Part shown: positions 16,283 to 25,297 of the stretch, piece by piece
Numbering within the stretch: position 1 is the stretch's first letter
Layout of the letters: each line of letters begins with the position of its first letter
DNA from: Alkalibacillus flavidus
Lineage (GTDB): Bacteria > Bacillota > Bacilli > Bacillales > Alkalibacillaceae
Assembly (NCBI RefSeq): GCF_040545925.1
Contig: NZ_JBEPMX010000011.1
Coordinates: 1 to 64,000 of the forward strand
Length of the DNA: 64,000 nt
Direction: 5' to 3'
The notes under the pieces: model-generated
What the model saw: only the letters and a program-made list of their open reading frames with translations
Told to the model about the DNA's origin: nothing
Database searches by the model: none
Program-made: the position numbers and the translations under genes

Positions 16283-16630
16283 TTAGGTCATACTATTTTT
16301 AATTTTAGTGGGGATCATGGTAACAGAAGGAGTTAAGTCAATTGGTTTACTGGTTTGATCTATACATTCTTCCCAGTATTCTAAATGCTTCTGATCCACC
16401 CAATGATTCGAACCCCCAACATACTGGCCACCACTTCCTTGAATCGAATACCAATATAGATATTCTTGATCACCATCATTCTCTCTGAAAATCGTTTCAA
16501 CATACATTTGCTCATCTTCTAACGTTAACAACACGCTTTCCATATGTTCGTTTAAAAAGTTCAACCATTCATCAACTTGCTTAGACTTACCATCCTTAAC
16601 TTTAAATTTTGTTAACTCGACAAACATCAT
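16283..16630 (-). CDS. DUF6176 family protein
   Basis: A 115-aa soluble protein of unknown function. The sequence (FVELTKFKVKDGKSKQVDEW near the start, VETIFRE and EYLYWYSIQG in the middle, HLEYWEECID near the end) matches what I recall of the DUF6176 family, which resembles a small alpha/beta monooxygenase-like fold. The start is ATG ATG with AAAGGAG 4 nt upstream of the first. It lies 18 nt downstream of the broken ArsR-DUF2087 gene on the same strand and could be its co-transcribed target. Confidence 0.65.
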   Translation of the reverse strand: MMFVELTKFKVKDGKSKQVDEWLNFLNEHMESVLLTLEDEQMYVETIFRENDGDQEYLYWYSIQGSGGQYVGGSNHWVDQKHLEYWEECIDQTSKPIDLTPSVTMIPTKIKNSMT

Positions 16631-16648
16631 TCGACTCCTTTTAGCTAT

Positions 16649-17224
16649 TTAAATCAACCACAATTCCCTTGGGTTTAACTCATAATATCCCTTATCCCGC
16701 GTCATAAACTGGTGCATAATAAACTCTCTTCGAATGGTGGCAAAATCATCGTGAAATTGTTTAATGTGTTTGTTAATTTTTGGCTCAGGATACGACTGAC
16801 CTGCTTCTAAACCTTTAATAATATGTTCTAATATAATTAATCGCTTTTTCAGTTGAGCAGGCATTGATTTAATTCGGCCATCAGACTCAATAAAATTATT
16901 TAACACTTTATGCTTTTTTTCATCTGTTACTTGCAATTCTTCACTCATACCATCATCCCCCAATCGTGTAATCGCTCCTGCTAATAAGTCTAATTTCCGC
17001 TCATTTAGCGCATAATAAATCGTATTTTTGTCACGTCGTTGGTAAACAATACCAATTTATTTCAACTTCGCAATATGATGTGAAATCGTCGGTGGCGTTA
17101 ACCCCAACTTCCCTGCAATAGCTTGTCCATGTAGAGCTCCGCCTTCTTTTAGTAATCCAATAATTCTTAAACGCGTTTGATCGCCAACTGTTTTATGGAA
17201 ATGGACTAATTTATCTAATCGCAT
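16649..17224 (-). pseudogene. ArsR-type regulator with DUF2087 domain, interrupted by one in-frame TAA
   Basis: Residues 1-55 form an ArsR winged-helix domain (ATG at 17224, AGGAG 8 nt upstream), ending HHIAKLK. A TAA at 17057-17059 follows, and the same frame then continues with IGIVYQRRDKNTIYYALNE, the missing wing of the helix-turn-helix, and on to a C-terminal DUF2087 domain (about residues 105-190, ending YYELNPRELWLI). A GAA-to-TAA change at one codon would explain the break, since Glu or a similar residue is usual there. Without the wing the N-terminal product should not bind DNA well. The distal part could restart at ATG 16948, which has GGGGGA 7 nt upstream. Pseudogene, read-through or split gene are all possible. 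Confidence 0.8.
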
Positions 17225-17249
17225 CAACTCAACTCCTATATTAGACATT

Positions 17250-17263
17250 CATCTAATTAGATG
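17250..17263. promoter_or_regulatory. palindrome upstream of the ArsR gene, possible operator
   Basis: CATCTAATTAGATG is a perfect 14-bp palindrome 26 nt upstream of the ArsR start codon. A second copy of the half-site, ATTAGA...TCTAAT, overlaps it. The position fits an autoregulatory operator. Confidence 0.4.
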
Positions 17264-17314
17264 GAATTTACAAGCACTAATTTTAAATTTACTACCGAAA
17301 CAATCTTATCTCCA

Positions 17315-17353
17315 TAAAAAATACCCTTTTTGCTTCTGAAAGCAAAAAGGGTA
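17315..17353 (-). terminator. terminator of the rplM-rpsI operon
   Basis: On the minus strand, TACCCTTTTTGCTT pairs with AAGCAAAAAGGGTA (17322-17335 with 17340-17353), followed by ATTTTTT. Confidence 0.9.
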
Positions 17354-17376
17354 TAAACCTTGATATATAAATCTTT

Positions 17377-17769
17377 TTAACGCTTTGAGAACTGTGGTGA
17401 ACGACGAGCGCCACGAAGACCGTATTTTTTACGTTCTTTCTCGCGTGCGTCACGCGTTAGAAGTCCAGCGCGTTTTAGCGATGGGCGGTATTCAGGGTCA
17501 GCTTCTAATAGAGCGCGAGCAACGCCTAAGCGGATCGCACCAGCTTGACCTGAGAATCCACCACCATCAACGTTGACATAAATGTCATAGTTTCCTGTGT
17601 TTTCTGTAACGTCTAATGGTTGGTTAATCACACGACGTAGAGTTTCGTGTGGGAAGTATTGTTCTGCATCGATTTTATTCACAACGACTTTACCATTACC
17701 TGGTACTAGTCGTACACGTGCTACTGAGCTTTTACGACGGCCAGTGCCGTTATATTGTACTTGTGCCAA
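17377..17769 (-). CDS. rpsI: 30S ribosomal protein S9
   Basis: 130 aa, full length. The glycine-rich YVNVDGGGFSGQAGAIRLG segment and the Arg-rich tail ending SPQFSKR are present; the terminal SKR reaches toward the P-site tRNA in the ribosome. It is 18 nt downstream of rplM, and a strong terminator follows. In B. subtilis ybaJ and cwlD come next; here an accessory region starts instead. Confidence 0.98.
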   Translation of the reverse strand: MAQVQYNGTGRRKSSVARVRLVPGNGKVVVNKIDAEQYFPHETLRRVINQPLDVTENTGNYDIYVNVDGGGFSGQAGAIRLGVARALLEADPEYRPSLKRAGLLTRDAREKERKKYGLRGARRSPQFSKR

Positions 17770-17787
17770 TTCAATTACCCTCCTTAA

Positions 17788-18225
17788 TTATCCACGAAGC
17801 TCGTAAACTTCTGGTTTTTGTGCATGATGTCTATGGTTAGCGTCACGATAAACGTGTAGCTTTTGGCCCATTTTACGACCTAATTTGTTCTTAGGTAGCA
17901 TGCCTTTGATCGCTTGTTCAAGCATTTGTACTGGATAATTATTACGCATTTCTTCTGCGCTACGTTCTTTCAAACCACCTGGGTAGTTTGAGTGACGGTA
18001 ATATTTCTTGTCTGTTAACTTCTTACCTGTTAACTGAATTTTATCTGCATTAATGATGATGACATTGTCACCTGTATCAACGTGTGGTGTGTAGCTTGGC
18101 TTATGTTTGCCACGTAGAAGTGTTGCAACTTCTGTCGATAGACGACCTAAAGTTTGGCCTTCTGCGTCAACTACGTACCATTTACGCTCAACGTTTTGTT
18201 CGTTTGCCATAAATGTTTGGCGCAT
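17788..18225 (-). CDS. rplM: 50S ribosomal protein L13
   Basis: 145 aa, same length and start as the B. subtilis protein (MRxTxMAN...). The conserved ADKIQLTGKKLTDKKYYRH and AIKGMLPKNKLG segments are present. L13 is an early assembly protein of the large subunit. A strong promoter and a structured leader precede it, suggesting autoregulation by L13. Confidence 0.98.
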   Translation of the reverse strand: MRQTFMANEQNVERKWYVVDAEGQTLGRLSTEVATLLRGKHKPSYTPHVDTGDNVIIINADKIQLTGKKLTDKKYYRHSNYPGGLKERSAEEMRNNYPVQMLEQAIKGMLPKNKLGRKMGQKLHVYRDANHRHHAQKPEVYELRG

Positions 18226-18316
18226 GACGATTCCCTCCTGTTATTTCCGTTTCATTACGTTTATCTCATCACGAATAGTTTCCGGGGCTATTACGTGGAT
18301 ATGATAAAATGCCATA
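18226..18316 (-). promoter_or_regulatory. L13-type ribosomal protein leader
   Basis: The untranslated leader of rplM forms a stem of CCACG with CGTGA and AATAG with CTATT around CCCCGGAAA (18270-18298), followed by ATGAGATAAACG. Position and shape match the L13 leader described in low-GC Gram-positive bacteria, which is thought to bind L13 and repress the operon. Family assignment is from memory of its shape. Confidence 0.6.
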
Positions 18317-18322
18317 GAATAT

Positions 18323-18350
18323 ATTATAATATCTGTGGGTAGAATGTCAA
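18323..18350 (-). promoter_or_regulatory. promoter of rplM-rpsI
   Basis: On the minus strand: -35 TTGACA (18345-18350), 16-nt spacer, -10 TATAAT (18323-18328). An AT-rich hairpin just upstream (18349-18376) may mark the end of the purine operon transcript but lacks a T-run. Confidence 0.82.
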
Positions 18351-18407
18351 GATAAATAAACGTTTTTATTTATCTTAAACTTATATATTCAGTTAATATA
18401 ATCATTA

Positions 18408-19250
18408 TTATCTTGTTAGGTTTTGCGCAGCTATAACGGTGTTTCTTAATAGTATCGCAATCGTGACAGGGCCGACACCGCCTGGCACAGGAGTGATTGC
18501 ACTCGCTTGTTGATAGCATGTTTCATAATCACAATCGCCCACATTACCTTTATTATACCCAGCATCGAGGACAATCGCGCCAGGTTTTAACCATTCCCCT
18601 TGAACAAAATTCGGTTTTCCAACAGCCGCTACAACGATATCTGCTTGTTGAACGATATCACCGAGCCGTTCTGTTTTAGAATGGCTGACTGTCACAGTCG
18701 CATGACGATTGAGAAGCATCATAGAAACAGGTTTACCTAAAATCGGACTGCGCCCTATAACAACCGCATGTTTACCTTCAACATCAATATCATAATAATC
18801 TAACATTTTCATAATAGCCGCTGGTGTACAGCATGGATAAGCATTTAATTGAAATGCTGTTGATCCAAATCCCTGACTAGTCACGCCGTCAACATCTTTC
18901 GATAACGTAATTGTATCAAATGCTAAGCGTTCGTCGATATGACTAGGCACAGGGTGTTGTAGCAAAATACCATGGACCGAATTATCTTCGTTTAATCGTT
19001 GGATTGTTTGTATCAAGTCCGTTGTCGACGTTTCGGTTGGTAGTAAAACCTGTTCAGATACTATTCCTATTCGTTCACACGCGTTTGCTTTCATCCTAAC
19101 ATATGTATGAGACGATAGATCATCACCGACTAATACGGTAACCAGTTTCGGTATCACACCTTGATTCCGTAATGTTGCAACATCACCTTCTAATTTAGCT
19201 TTGATCGCCTTCGATACTTCTTGTCCATTCATTAGTAATGGTTCGTTCAT
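18408..19250 (-). CDS. folD: bifunctional methylenetetrahydrofolate dehydrogenase / methenyltetrahydrofolate cyclohydrolase
   Basis: A 280-aa FolD that interconverts 5,10-methylene-THF and 10-formyl-THF with NADP+. The catalytic Lys lies in YVRMKANACERIGI (about 52-66), the dinucleotide-binding segment is GRSPILGKPVSMML (about 167-180), and PVPGGVGPVTI lies near the end. 10-Formyl-THF is the one-carbon donor for PurN and PurH, which explains its place as last gene of the purine operon. It is 127 nt after purD and has its own ZTP riboswitch, so it can respond to folate shortage separately from the pur genes. Confidence 0.96.
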   Translation of the reverse strand: MNEPLLMNGQEVSKAIKAKLEGDVATLRNQGVIPKLVTVLVGDDLSSHTYVRMKANACERIGIVSEQVLLPTETSTTDLIQTIQRLNEDNSVHGILLQHPVPSHIDERLAFDTITLSKDVDGVTSQGFGSTAFQLNAYPCCTPAAIMKMLDYYDIDVEGKHAVVIGRSPILGKPVSMMLLNRHATVTVSHSKTERLGDIVQQADIVVAAVGKPNFVQGEWLKPGAIVLDAGYNKGNVGDCDYETCYQQASAITPVPGGVGPVTIAILLRNTVIAAQNLTR

Positions 19251-19288
19251 ATTAAATCCTCCTGAACATATAAGAGAAAAATTCCTCC

Positions 19289-19360
19289 TGCCCAGACGAC
19301 CGGCTTAATTAACATGCAGCTCCCTTATGGTCATTTCCAATTCAGTCGTCAGTCACCACA
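19289..19360 (-). promoter_or_regulatory. ZTP riboswitch (pfl motif) upstream of folD
   Basis: On the minus strand the leader reads GTGACTGACGAC, then GACCATAAGGGAGCTGCATG, then GCCGGTCGTCTGGGCA. These are the three conserved blocks of the pfl/ZTP aptamer, which senses the purine intermediate ZMP/ZTP that accumulates when 10-formyl-THF is low. GACGAC at the 5' side can pair with GTCGTC at the 3' side. The aptamer runs into AGGAGGAATTTTTCTC and then the folD ribosome-binding site AGGAGG. No strong terminator is visible, so control may be translational. Confidence 0.88.
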
Positions 19361-19377
19361 TGTATTAATGTAATTAG

Positions 19378-20640
19378 TTATAACTTTTGTAACGCTTTAT
19401 TTGCAATGTCTTTACGGTAAAAGACATGTTCTGAATCTAAATATTTTATTTGTTCGTAGACATGTCGCTGCGCCTGTTCGATGGTCGCTCCGCTCGCTCC
19501 AATCAGTAGCAATCGACCACCATTAGTAACCCACTTACCATCTCGTTTTTTCGTGCCAGCATGGAAAGTGAATAGATCTGATTGTAAATTGCTTAAGCCT
19601 TGCAGTGGCATTCCCTTCTCATAAGATGCAGGATAGCCTAAAGCTGCAAGAACGACACCAACAACAGCTTCATCTGACCAAGACAACATGACAGGTCGAT
19701 CATCCAGTACGCAATCGATAACGTCAACTAAATCTGTTTGTAAACGCGGTAAGACAACTTGTGCTTCAGGATCACCAAATCGAGCATTAAATTCTATGAC
19801 TTTCGGTCCTTCTGATGTGGCAATTAAACCAGCATATAATATGCCAGTAAATGAACGGTTTTCGGCGATGAGTGCTTTTGCTACTGGCTTTAATATCGTT
19901 TGAACGGATTGATGATAAGTTTGTTCGTTAATTTGAGGAACTGGTGAATACGCTCCCATTCCTCCTGTATTAGGACCCTCGTCGTGATCGAAGGCTCGCT
20001 TATGGTCTTGGGAAACGACCATCGGGTAAACGTTTTCCCCATTTACGAAAGCCATTAATGAAAATTCTTCTCCCTCTAAGTAATCCTCTATGACCACACG
20101 ATGATTAGTTTCTTCGTCTTGTTCACCTGACAACATCGCATCGACTGCTTGATGCGCCTCTAACAATGTCGTTGCAACGGTGACACCTTTACCTGAAGCT
20201 AACCCGTCTGCTTTAATAACAATTGGGGCGCCTTGATTTGATATATATCGTTTAGCCGCTTCTGCATTTGTAAAGGTTTGATACTTCGCGTTCGGAATCT
20301 GATAATCATGCATTAATCGCTTTGCGAAATCTTTACTGCCTTCAATTAATGCAGCTTCTTGTGTCGGTCCAAAAATCCGAAGTCCTGCTTGCTGAAAACG
20401 ATTAACGATACCATCCATCAATGGCGCTTCAGGTCCAACAATTGTTAAATCAATCGCTTGCTGAAAAGCCAGTTTAATTAATTGATCGTGATCGTTTTCT
20501 GCAATTGGTTCAATGTGAGCGACATCACGCATGCCATCATTACCAGGTGCTACAATAATTTGACCTACGCGCTCACTTTGGCTCAAACTACACGCTATAG
20601 CATGTTCACGACCTCCGCGACCGATGATTAACACATTCAT
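19378..20640 (-). CDS. purD: phosphoribosylamine-glycine ligase
   Basis: A 420-aa GAR synthetase catalysing step 2 of purine synthesis (phosphoribosylamine + glycine + ATP). An N-terminal domain begins MNVLIIGRGGREHAIA. The ATP-grasp domain has PIVIKADGLASGKGVTVA and the metal site EFNARFGDPEAQVVLPRL. The ATG at 20640 is chosen over an adjacent TTG because AGAGGTG is then 5 nt away. It is 68 nt after purH, one of the widest gaps inside the operon. Confidence 0.97.
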   Translation of the reverse strand: MNVLIIGRGGREHAIACSLSQSERVGQIIVAPGNDGMRDVAHIEPIAENDHDQLIKLAFQQAIDLTIVGPEAPLMDGIVNRFQQAGLRIFGPTQEAALIEGSKDFAKRLMHDYQIPNAKYQTFTNAEAAKRYISNQGAPIVIKADGLASGKGVTVATTLLEAHQAVDAMLSGEQDEETNHRVVIEDYLEGEEFSLMAFVNGENVYPMVVSQDHKRAFDHDEGPNTGGMGAYSPVPQINEQTYHQSVQTILKPVAKALIAENRSFTGILYAGLIATSEGPKVIEFNARFGDPEAQVVLPRLQTDLVDVIDCVLDDRPVMLSWSDEAVVGVVLAALGYPASYEKGMPLQGLSNLQSDLFTFHAGTKKRDGKWVTNGGRLLLIGASGATIEQAQRHVYEQIKYLDSEHVFYRKDIANKALQKL

Positions 20641-20708
20641 CAAAACACCTCTTTCTCAACAGCATTAATGATTAACTACACGTATGAACTCCTGTGTAAT
20701 GTATTGGG

Positions 20709-22238
20709 TTAATGTTTAAAGTGGCGTACACCAGTGAAAACCATCGCTATACCGTATTCATTACATTTTTTGATCGAATCACCATCCCGTTTAGACCCAC
20801 CTGGTTGAATAATCGCTGTGATACCAGCTTGATACGCCGCTTCAACGGTATCATCCATCGGGAAAAACGCATCAGATGCCATCACAGCTTCGTTTGCCTT
20901 AGCACCCGCTTGATCAATCGCTATTTTAGCCGCTCCGACACGATTCATTTGTCCAGCACCAACCCCAATCGTTTGTTGATTAGTCGCCAATAATATCGCG
21001 TTCGATTTCACATGCTTCATCACTTTCCATGCAAAAGCCATGTTCGTCCATTCCTCTTCAGTTGGGTCACGTTCTGTTACGACGTCGAATTGTATATCCT
21101 TCTCAAGGTATCGATCTTCATCTTGGATTAACAGACCTCCCGCAACAGAACGCAACGCCAACTCAGGTACACCTTGTTCCGTTGACACTTCAAGTAGACG
21201 AATATTTTTCTTTTGCGTGAGTATGTCTAAAGCTTCATCTGTGAAACTCGTTGCTATAATAATTTCTAAAAATATTTGACTTAAGTCTTCCGCAACGGTT
21301 GCATCGACTTCACGGTTTAATGCGACAATACCTCCAAAAATCGATATAGGATCAGCATCGTAAGCGCGATTAAACGAAGCCTCCAACGTATCACCAGTTC
21401 CCACACCACAAGGGTTCGTATGTTTGACGACGACAGTAGTAGGTTCTGAAAACTCTTTTACGACTGTTAAAGCGACGTCTGCATCTTGAATATTATTATA
21501 GGATAATGCTTTACCATGTAACTGTGTTGCATTAACAAGCGACGCGTTACTAGCAAATGGATCAGCATAAAACGCAGCTTGTTGATGGGGATTTTCACCA
21601 TAACGAAGTGTTTGCTGTCGATCCAAAGTAAAAGTCTTGGATTCAGGATAAGATTCACCCGTTTGTTTCGTTAAATAATCAGCAACAAGCGCATCATATT
21701 GCGCTGTGTGACGATAAACTTTAGCTGCTAATTCACGGTTTAGGTCATGTAACTCCTGAGAGGAGGTCAACGCATCAATAACATGCATATAATCGTTCGG
21801 ATCAACTACAACCGTCACATCCTCATGGTTTTTTGCCGCCGCTCGAAGCATCGCCGGCCCACCTATATCGATGTTCTCAATCGCTTCATGATATGTTACT
21901 TGCTCTTTAGAGATAGTCTCTTTAAACGGATATAGATTAACTACAAGAAGATCAATTGTTTGAATAGCCAATTCATCTAATGCGTTCATATGATCAGATT
22001 GATCACGTTTCGCTAGTAATCCCGCGTGAACATTCGGGTGTAAGGTTTTGACCCGTCCGTCTAAAATCTCAGGAAACTCGGTGACCTCTGATATACTTGT
22101 TACCTCGATCCCCGCTTCTTCTAATACACGCTTCGTTCCTCCTGTCGATACAATGTCAAATTGTTGGTCAACTAATTGTTTTACAAAATCAACAATTCCT
22201 GTTTTATCTGAAACACTAATTAACGCTGTTTTTTTCAA
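20709..22238 (-). CDS. purH: bifunctional AICAR transformylase / IMP cyclohydrolase
   Basis: A 509-aa enzyme for the last two steps to IMP. The N-terminal IMP cyclohydrolase domain (about 1-190) begins with the SVSDKTGIVDF and STGGT motifs. The C-terminal AICAR transformylase domain has LRYGENPHQQAAFY and the catalytic KHTNPCGVG. It uses 10-formyl-THF supplied by FolD at the end of the operon. The start lies 23 nt inside purN, indicating coupled translation. Confidence 0.97.
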   Translation of the reverse strand: MKKTALISVSDKTGIVDFVKQLVDQQFDIVSTGGTKRVLEEAGIEVTSISEVTEFPEILDGRVKTLHPNVHAGLLAKRDQSDHMNALDELAIQTIDLLVVNLYPFKETISKEQVTYHEAIENIDIGGPAMLRAAAKNHEDVTVVVDPNDYMHVIDALTSSQELHDLNRELAAKVYRHTAQYDALVADYLTKQTGESYPESKTFTLDRQQTLRYGENPHQQAAFYADPFASNASLVNATQLHGKALSYNNIQDADVALTVVKEFSEPTTVVVKHTNPCGVGTGDTLEASFNRAYDADPISIFGGIVALNREVDATVAEDLSQIFLEIIIATSFTDEALDILTQKKNIRLLEVSTEQGVPELALRSVAGGLLIQDEDRYLEKDIQFDVVTERDPTEEEWTNMAFAWKVMKHVKSNAILLATNQQTIGVGAGQMNRVGAAKIAIDQAGAKANEAVMASDAFFPMDDTVEAAYQAGITAIIQPGGSKRDGDSIKKCNEYGIAMVFTGVRHFKH

Positions 22239-22812
22239 TTAACTCATCCTCTCGTATCACATGCTTTAATGTTTGGGGATATAATATATGTTCTACTTCA
22301 CGTAACTTCATTTGTAATATGTTATATGTATCAAATTCAGCAATACTGATTGATTGTTGTGCAATCATCGGACCTGTATCTACACCTTCATCAATATAGT
22401 GCACCGTCACTCCTGTGTGACTAACGCCTGCCGCTAAAGCTTGCTCAATAGCATCTTTCCCCGGAAACTGCGGAAGTAATGAAGGATGAACATTGATAAT
22501 GCGATTGCGGAATGGTTCAAGTAACGTTGGTCCAACTATTCGCATATATCCTGCTAATGCAATCCAATCAACATCATAAGCACGCAATTTAGCCAATATG
22601 TCTTGTTCATAATCTACTTTGTTATGAAATTGATTCGGTAACACAGTGTATGATGGAATGCTCAAAGATTTAGCACGTTCTAGTGCAAAGGCATCAGCGC
22701 GATTAGTGATTAATGCCACAACTTCGTAAGGTGAATCACTTGCTTGTGCTGCGTTTGCAATAGCTTCAAAATTCGAACCGCTACCCGAGGCCAAAACAGC
22801 CACCTTTTTCAT
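22216..22812 (-). CDS. purN: phosphoribosylglycinamide formyltransferase
   Basis: A 198-aa GAR transformylase using 10-formyl-THF. The active-site Asn-His pair is in RIINVHPSLLPQFPG (about 103-117) and the catalytic Asp in YIDEGVDTGPMI (about 142-153). The N-terminal ASGSGSNFEAI loop binds the phosphoribosyl group. It overlaps purM by 4 nt (ATGA). Confidence 0.97.
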   Translation of the reverse strand: MKKVAVLASGSGSNFEAIANAAQASDSPYEVVALITNRADAFALERAKSLSIPSYTVLPNQFHNKVDYEQDILAKLRAYDVDWIALAGYMRIVGPTLLEPFRNRIINVHPSLLPQFPGKDAIEQALAAGVSHTGVTVHYIDEGVDTGPMIAQQSISIAEFDTYNILQMKLREVEHILYPQTLKHVIREDELIEKNSVN

Positions 22813-23846
22813 GCTGATTCCTCCCCAACAAGTGATATCTCGCCCGTTTGGTTCACCTCTCCGATAGCATACCCCTCTTCACCAATACTCGATAATGCTA
22901 ATAACGTAGCTTCCACCTCATCTTGACTGACAGCAACAACCATTCCAATGCCCATATTAAAGATATCGTACATGTCTCGTCGCGGAAAATCTCGATAACG
23001 TTCAATTAACGAAAAGATGTCAGGCTTTGGGAATGTCATGACATCGATGGTTGCGCCTAAATCACCAGGAAGCATACGCGGGATATTTTCATAAAAACCA
23101 CCGCCTGTAATATGCGCAATGCCTTTTAGATTAACCTGTTCTTTCAGAGCTAATATTGACTTAACATAAATTTTCGTCGGCGTTAGTAGTACATCTTTTA
23201 ATGACTCAGTTAATGGTGAATAAGTCGTATTCAGGTTAAGGTTCTCGTTTTCTAAGATTTTACGCACAAGTGAAAAACCATTACTATGAATCCCGTTTGA
23301 CGGTAGTCCGATTAACACATCCTTATCTTCAATTGTCTCACCTGTTATCAATTCATCCTTTTCGGCCACACCAACAACAAACCCTGCAATATCATACTCA
23401 TCCACATCATAAATACCAGGCATTTCTGCTGTTTCACCGCCAATCAATGCACAACCTGCTTCTTCACACCCATCAGCAATGCCTTTGACAATTTGTTCGA
23501 TTTGATCCGGATCTGCTTGACCTAACGCTAAATAATCTAAACAATACAGCGGTTCAGCTCCTTGGGCAACAACATCATTAACACACATTGCTACAGCATC
23601 AATGCCAATGGTATCATGTTGATGTGCCATAAAAGCGATTTTTAGTTTCGTGCCAACGCCGTCTGTTCCAGAGACTAAAACAGGTGCTTTGTAATCTAGC
23701 GCTGATAAATCAAACAATCCACCAAAACCACCTAAGGATCCAAAAACACCTTTACGTTTCGTTCGATGGACATGAGACGTCATACGATTGACCGCTTCAT
23801 ACCCTTCTTCTAAATGGACACCTGCTTGACGATAAGCTTCTGACAT
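22809..23846 (-). CDS. purM: phosphoribosylformylglycinamidine cyclo-ligase
   Basis: A 345-aa AIR synthetase (FGAM + ATP to AIR). The ATP-binding region has SGTDGVGTKLKIAF and the conserved GGETAEMPG. The C-terminal domain has ITGGGFYENIPRMLP. A strong AAGGAG precedes the ATG, 14 nt after purF. Confidence 0.97.
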   Translation of the reverse strand: MSEAYRQAGVHLEEGYEAVNRMTSHVHRTKRKGVFGSLGGFGGLFDLSALDYKAPVLVSGTDGVGTKLKIAFMAHQHDTIGIDAVAMCVNDVVAQGAEPLYCLDYLALGQADPDQIEQIVKGIADGCEEAGCALIGGETAEMPGIYDVDEYDIAGFVVGVAEKDELITGETIEDKDVLIGLPSNGIHSNGFSLVRKILENENLNLNTTYSPLTESLKDVLLTPTKIYVKSILALKEQVNLKGIAHITGGGFYENIPRMLPGDLGATIDVMTFPKPDIFSLIERYRDFPRRDMYDIFNMGIGMVVAVSQDEVEATLLALSSIGEEGYAIGEVNQTGEISLVGEESA

Positions 23847-23860
23847 AATAGATCCGCTCC

Positions 23861-25297
23861 TTAACTTGTCGAGTGTTCCACAGATTGCTCTTTCTCATGT
23901 GGTAACACAGAATGATCATAAATTTCAGTCGGATAATTCCCTGTAAAACAGGCTAAACAATGACCTTGATTCTTGCTTTCGTCGTCGCGATCAATCACAT
24001 TCACCATCGCCTCTGACGTTAAATAACAGAGCGAATCTGCACCAATTTTCTCTCTAGTTTCTTCAACAGAATAATTCGCTGCAATCAATTCGGAAGATGT
24101 TGATGTATCAATACCATAAAAACACGGATGTTTTATAGGTGGAGCAGTGATACGCACATGGACTTCCTTTGCTCCTGCTTCTTTTAACATAGAGACAATT
24201 CGACGTGATGTCGTACCGCGCACAATCGAGTCGTCAACGATTACAACCCGCATTCCTTCAACAACTTTACGAACAGGCGACAACTTCATTCTCACACCTC
24301 GTTCACGCAACTCCTGAGACGGTTGAATAAACGTACGTCCAACATAACGATTTTTGATTAATCCGAGCTCATATGGTATTTGTGATGCTTCCGCAAAGCC
24401 AATTGCAGCTGAAATGCTTGAGTCTGGGACACCTGTTACGACATCGGCCTCAACGGGATCAGTCTCAGCTAGCTTTTTCCCTAATTGTTTTCGCGTCCGA
24501 TGAATATTGTCTCCGTCAACTTGACTATCAGGACGAGCAAAATAGACATATTCCATCGTACAAATTGCTCGGTCATTTGGTTCACTAAAATAACTCGAAT
24601 TCACACCGTTCTCATCGATCACTAAGTACTCACCAGGCTGAATATCACGAACATAATCAGCGCCAACGACATCGAAAGCACATGTTTCAGAAGCAATCAC
24701 ATAAGAATCGCCAACCTTACCGAGTGATAACGGACGCATGCCTCGTGGATCTAACGCTGCAATCAATTGATTATCATGTAACATGACAATCGCAAAAGCC
24801 CCCTCAAGTTGTTTTAAAGAGGCTTTAATTCGTTTGTGAGAAGGTTGTTTGCCACCTTTTCGAATAAGATGAGCGATCACTTCAGTATCTGATGTCGTTT
24901 GAAAAATACTCCCTTCATCTTCTAAAGCAGAACGAAGTCTTGAAGCGTTTACTAAATTACCATTATGAGCGACTGACAGTGTATTCGTTTGTGACTGAAA
25001 TAATAACGGCTGGATATTTTCATACGATTTATCCCCCGTCGTAGAATATCGAACATGGCCTATCGCCTTTTGACCTGGCAAATGAGCTAATTTACTTTCA
25101 TCAAAAACTTCTGTCACAAGCCCGTGCCCTTTAGATTGTTCTAACTTATCCCCATCCGATACGACAATTCCAGCACCTTCTTGGCCTCGGTGTTGTAAAC
25201 TGTGCAAGCCGTAATAAGTCATATGAGCCGCTTGTACATGATTATAAACACCGAACACACCACATTCTTCGTTTAACCCTTTGATGTCACTAGACAT
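23861..25297 (-). CDS. purF: amidophosphoribosyltransferase
   Basis: 478 aa; catalyses the committed step, PRPP + glutamine to phosphoribosylamine. MSSDIKGLNEE is an 11-residue propeptide as in B. subtilis; cleavage exposes Cys12 as the glutaminase nucleophile. The PRPP loop is VVIVDDSIVRGTTS. Four cysteines (in AICTMEY, SLCYLTS and the GHCLACFTG pair) match the B. subtilis [4Fe-4S] ligands. The ATG at 25297 is chosen for its AAAGGGG site and the match to the propeptide; the frame is open 23 codons further into purL. It overlaps purL by 25 nt. Confidence 0.97.
   Translation of the reverse strand: MSSDIKGLNEECGVFGVYNHVQAAHMTYYGLHSLQHRGQEGAGIVVSDGDKLEQSKGHGLVTEVFDESKLAHLPGQKAIGHVRYSTTGDKSYENIQPLLFQSQTNTLSVAHNGNLVNASRLRSALEDEGSIFQTTSDTEVIAHLIRKGGKQPSHKRIKASLKQLEGAFAIVMLHDNQLIAALDPRGMRPLSLGKVGDSYVIASETCAFDVVGADYVRDIQPGEYLVIDENGVNSSYFSEPNDRAICTMEYVYFARPDSQVDGDNIHRTRKQLGKKLAETDPVEADVVTGVPDSSISAAIGFAEASQIPYELGLIKNRYVGRTFIQPSQELRERGVRMKLSPVRKVVEGMRVVIVDDSIVRGTTSRRIVSMLKEAGAKEVHVRITAPPIKHPCFYGIDTSTSSELIAANYSVEETREKIGADSLCYLTSEAMVNVIDRDDESKNQGHCLACFTGNYPTEIYDHSVLPHEKEQSVEHSTS

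Noticed and set aside
15964..16302. 112-aa ORF inside repeat copy 2
   Set aside because: Same reasons; it diverges from the copy 1 ORF by frameshift and runs past the right arm of the element.
18349..18376. AT-rich hairpin as terminator of the purine operon
   Set aside because: The stem is almost all A-T and is not followed by a T-run on the minus strand; it also overlaps the rplM -35 region, so only weak function is possible.
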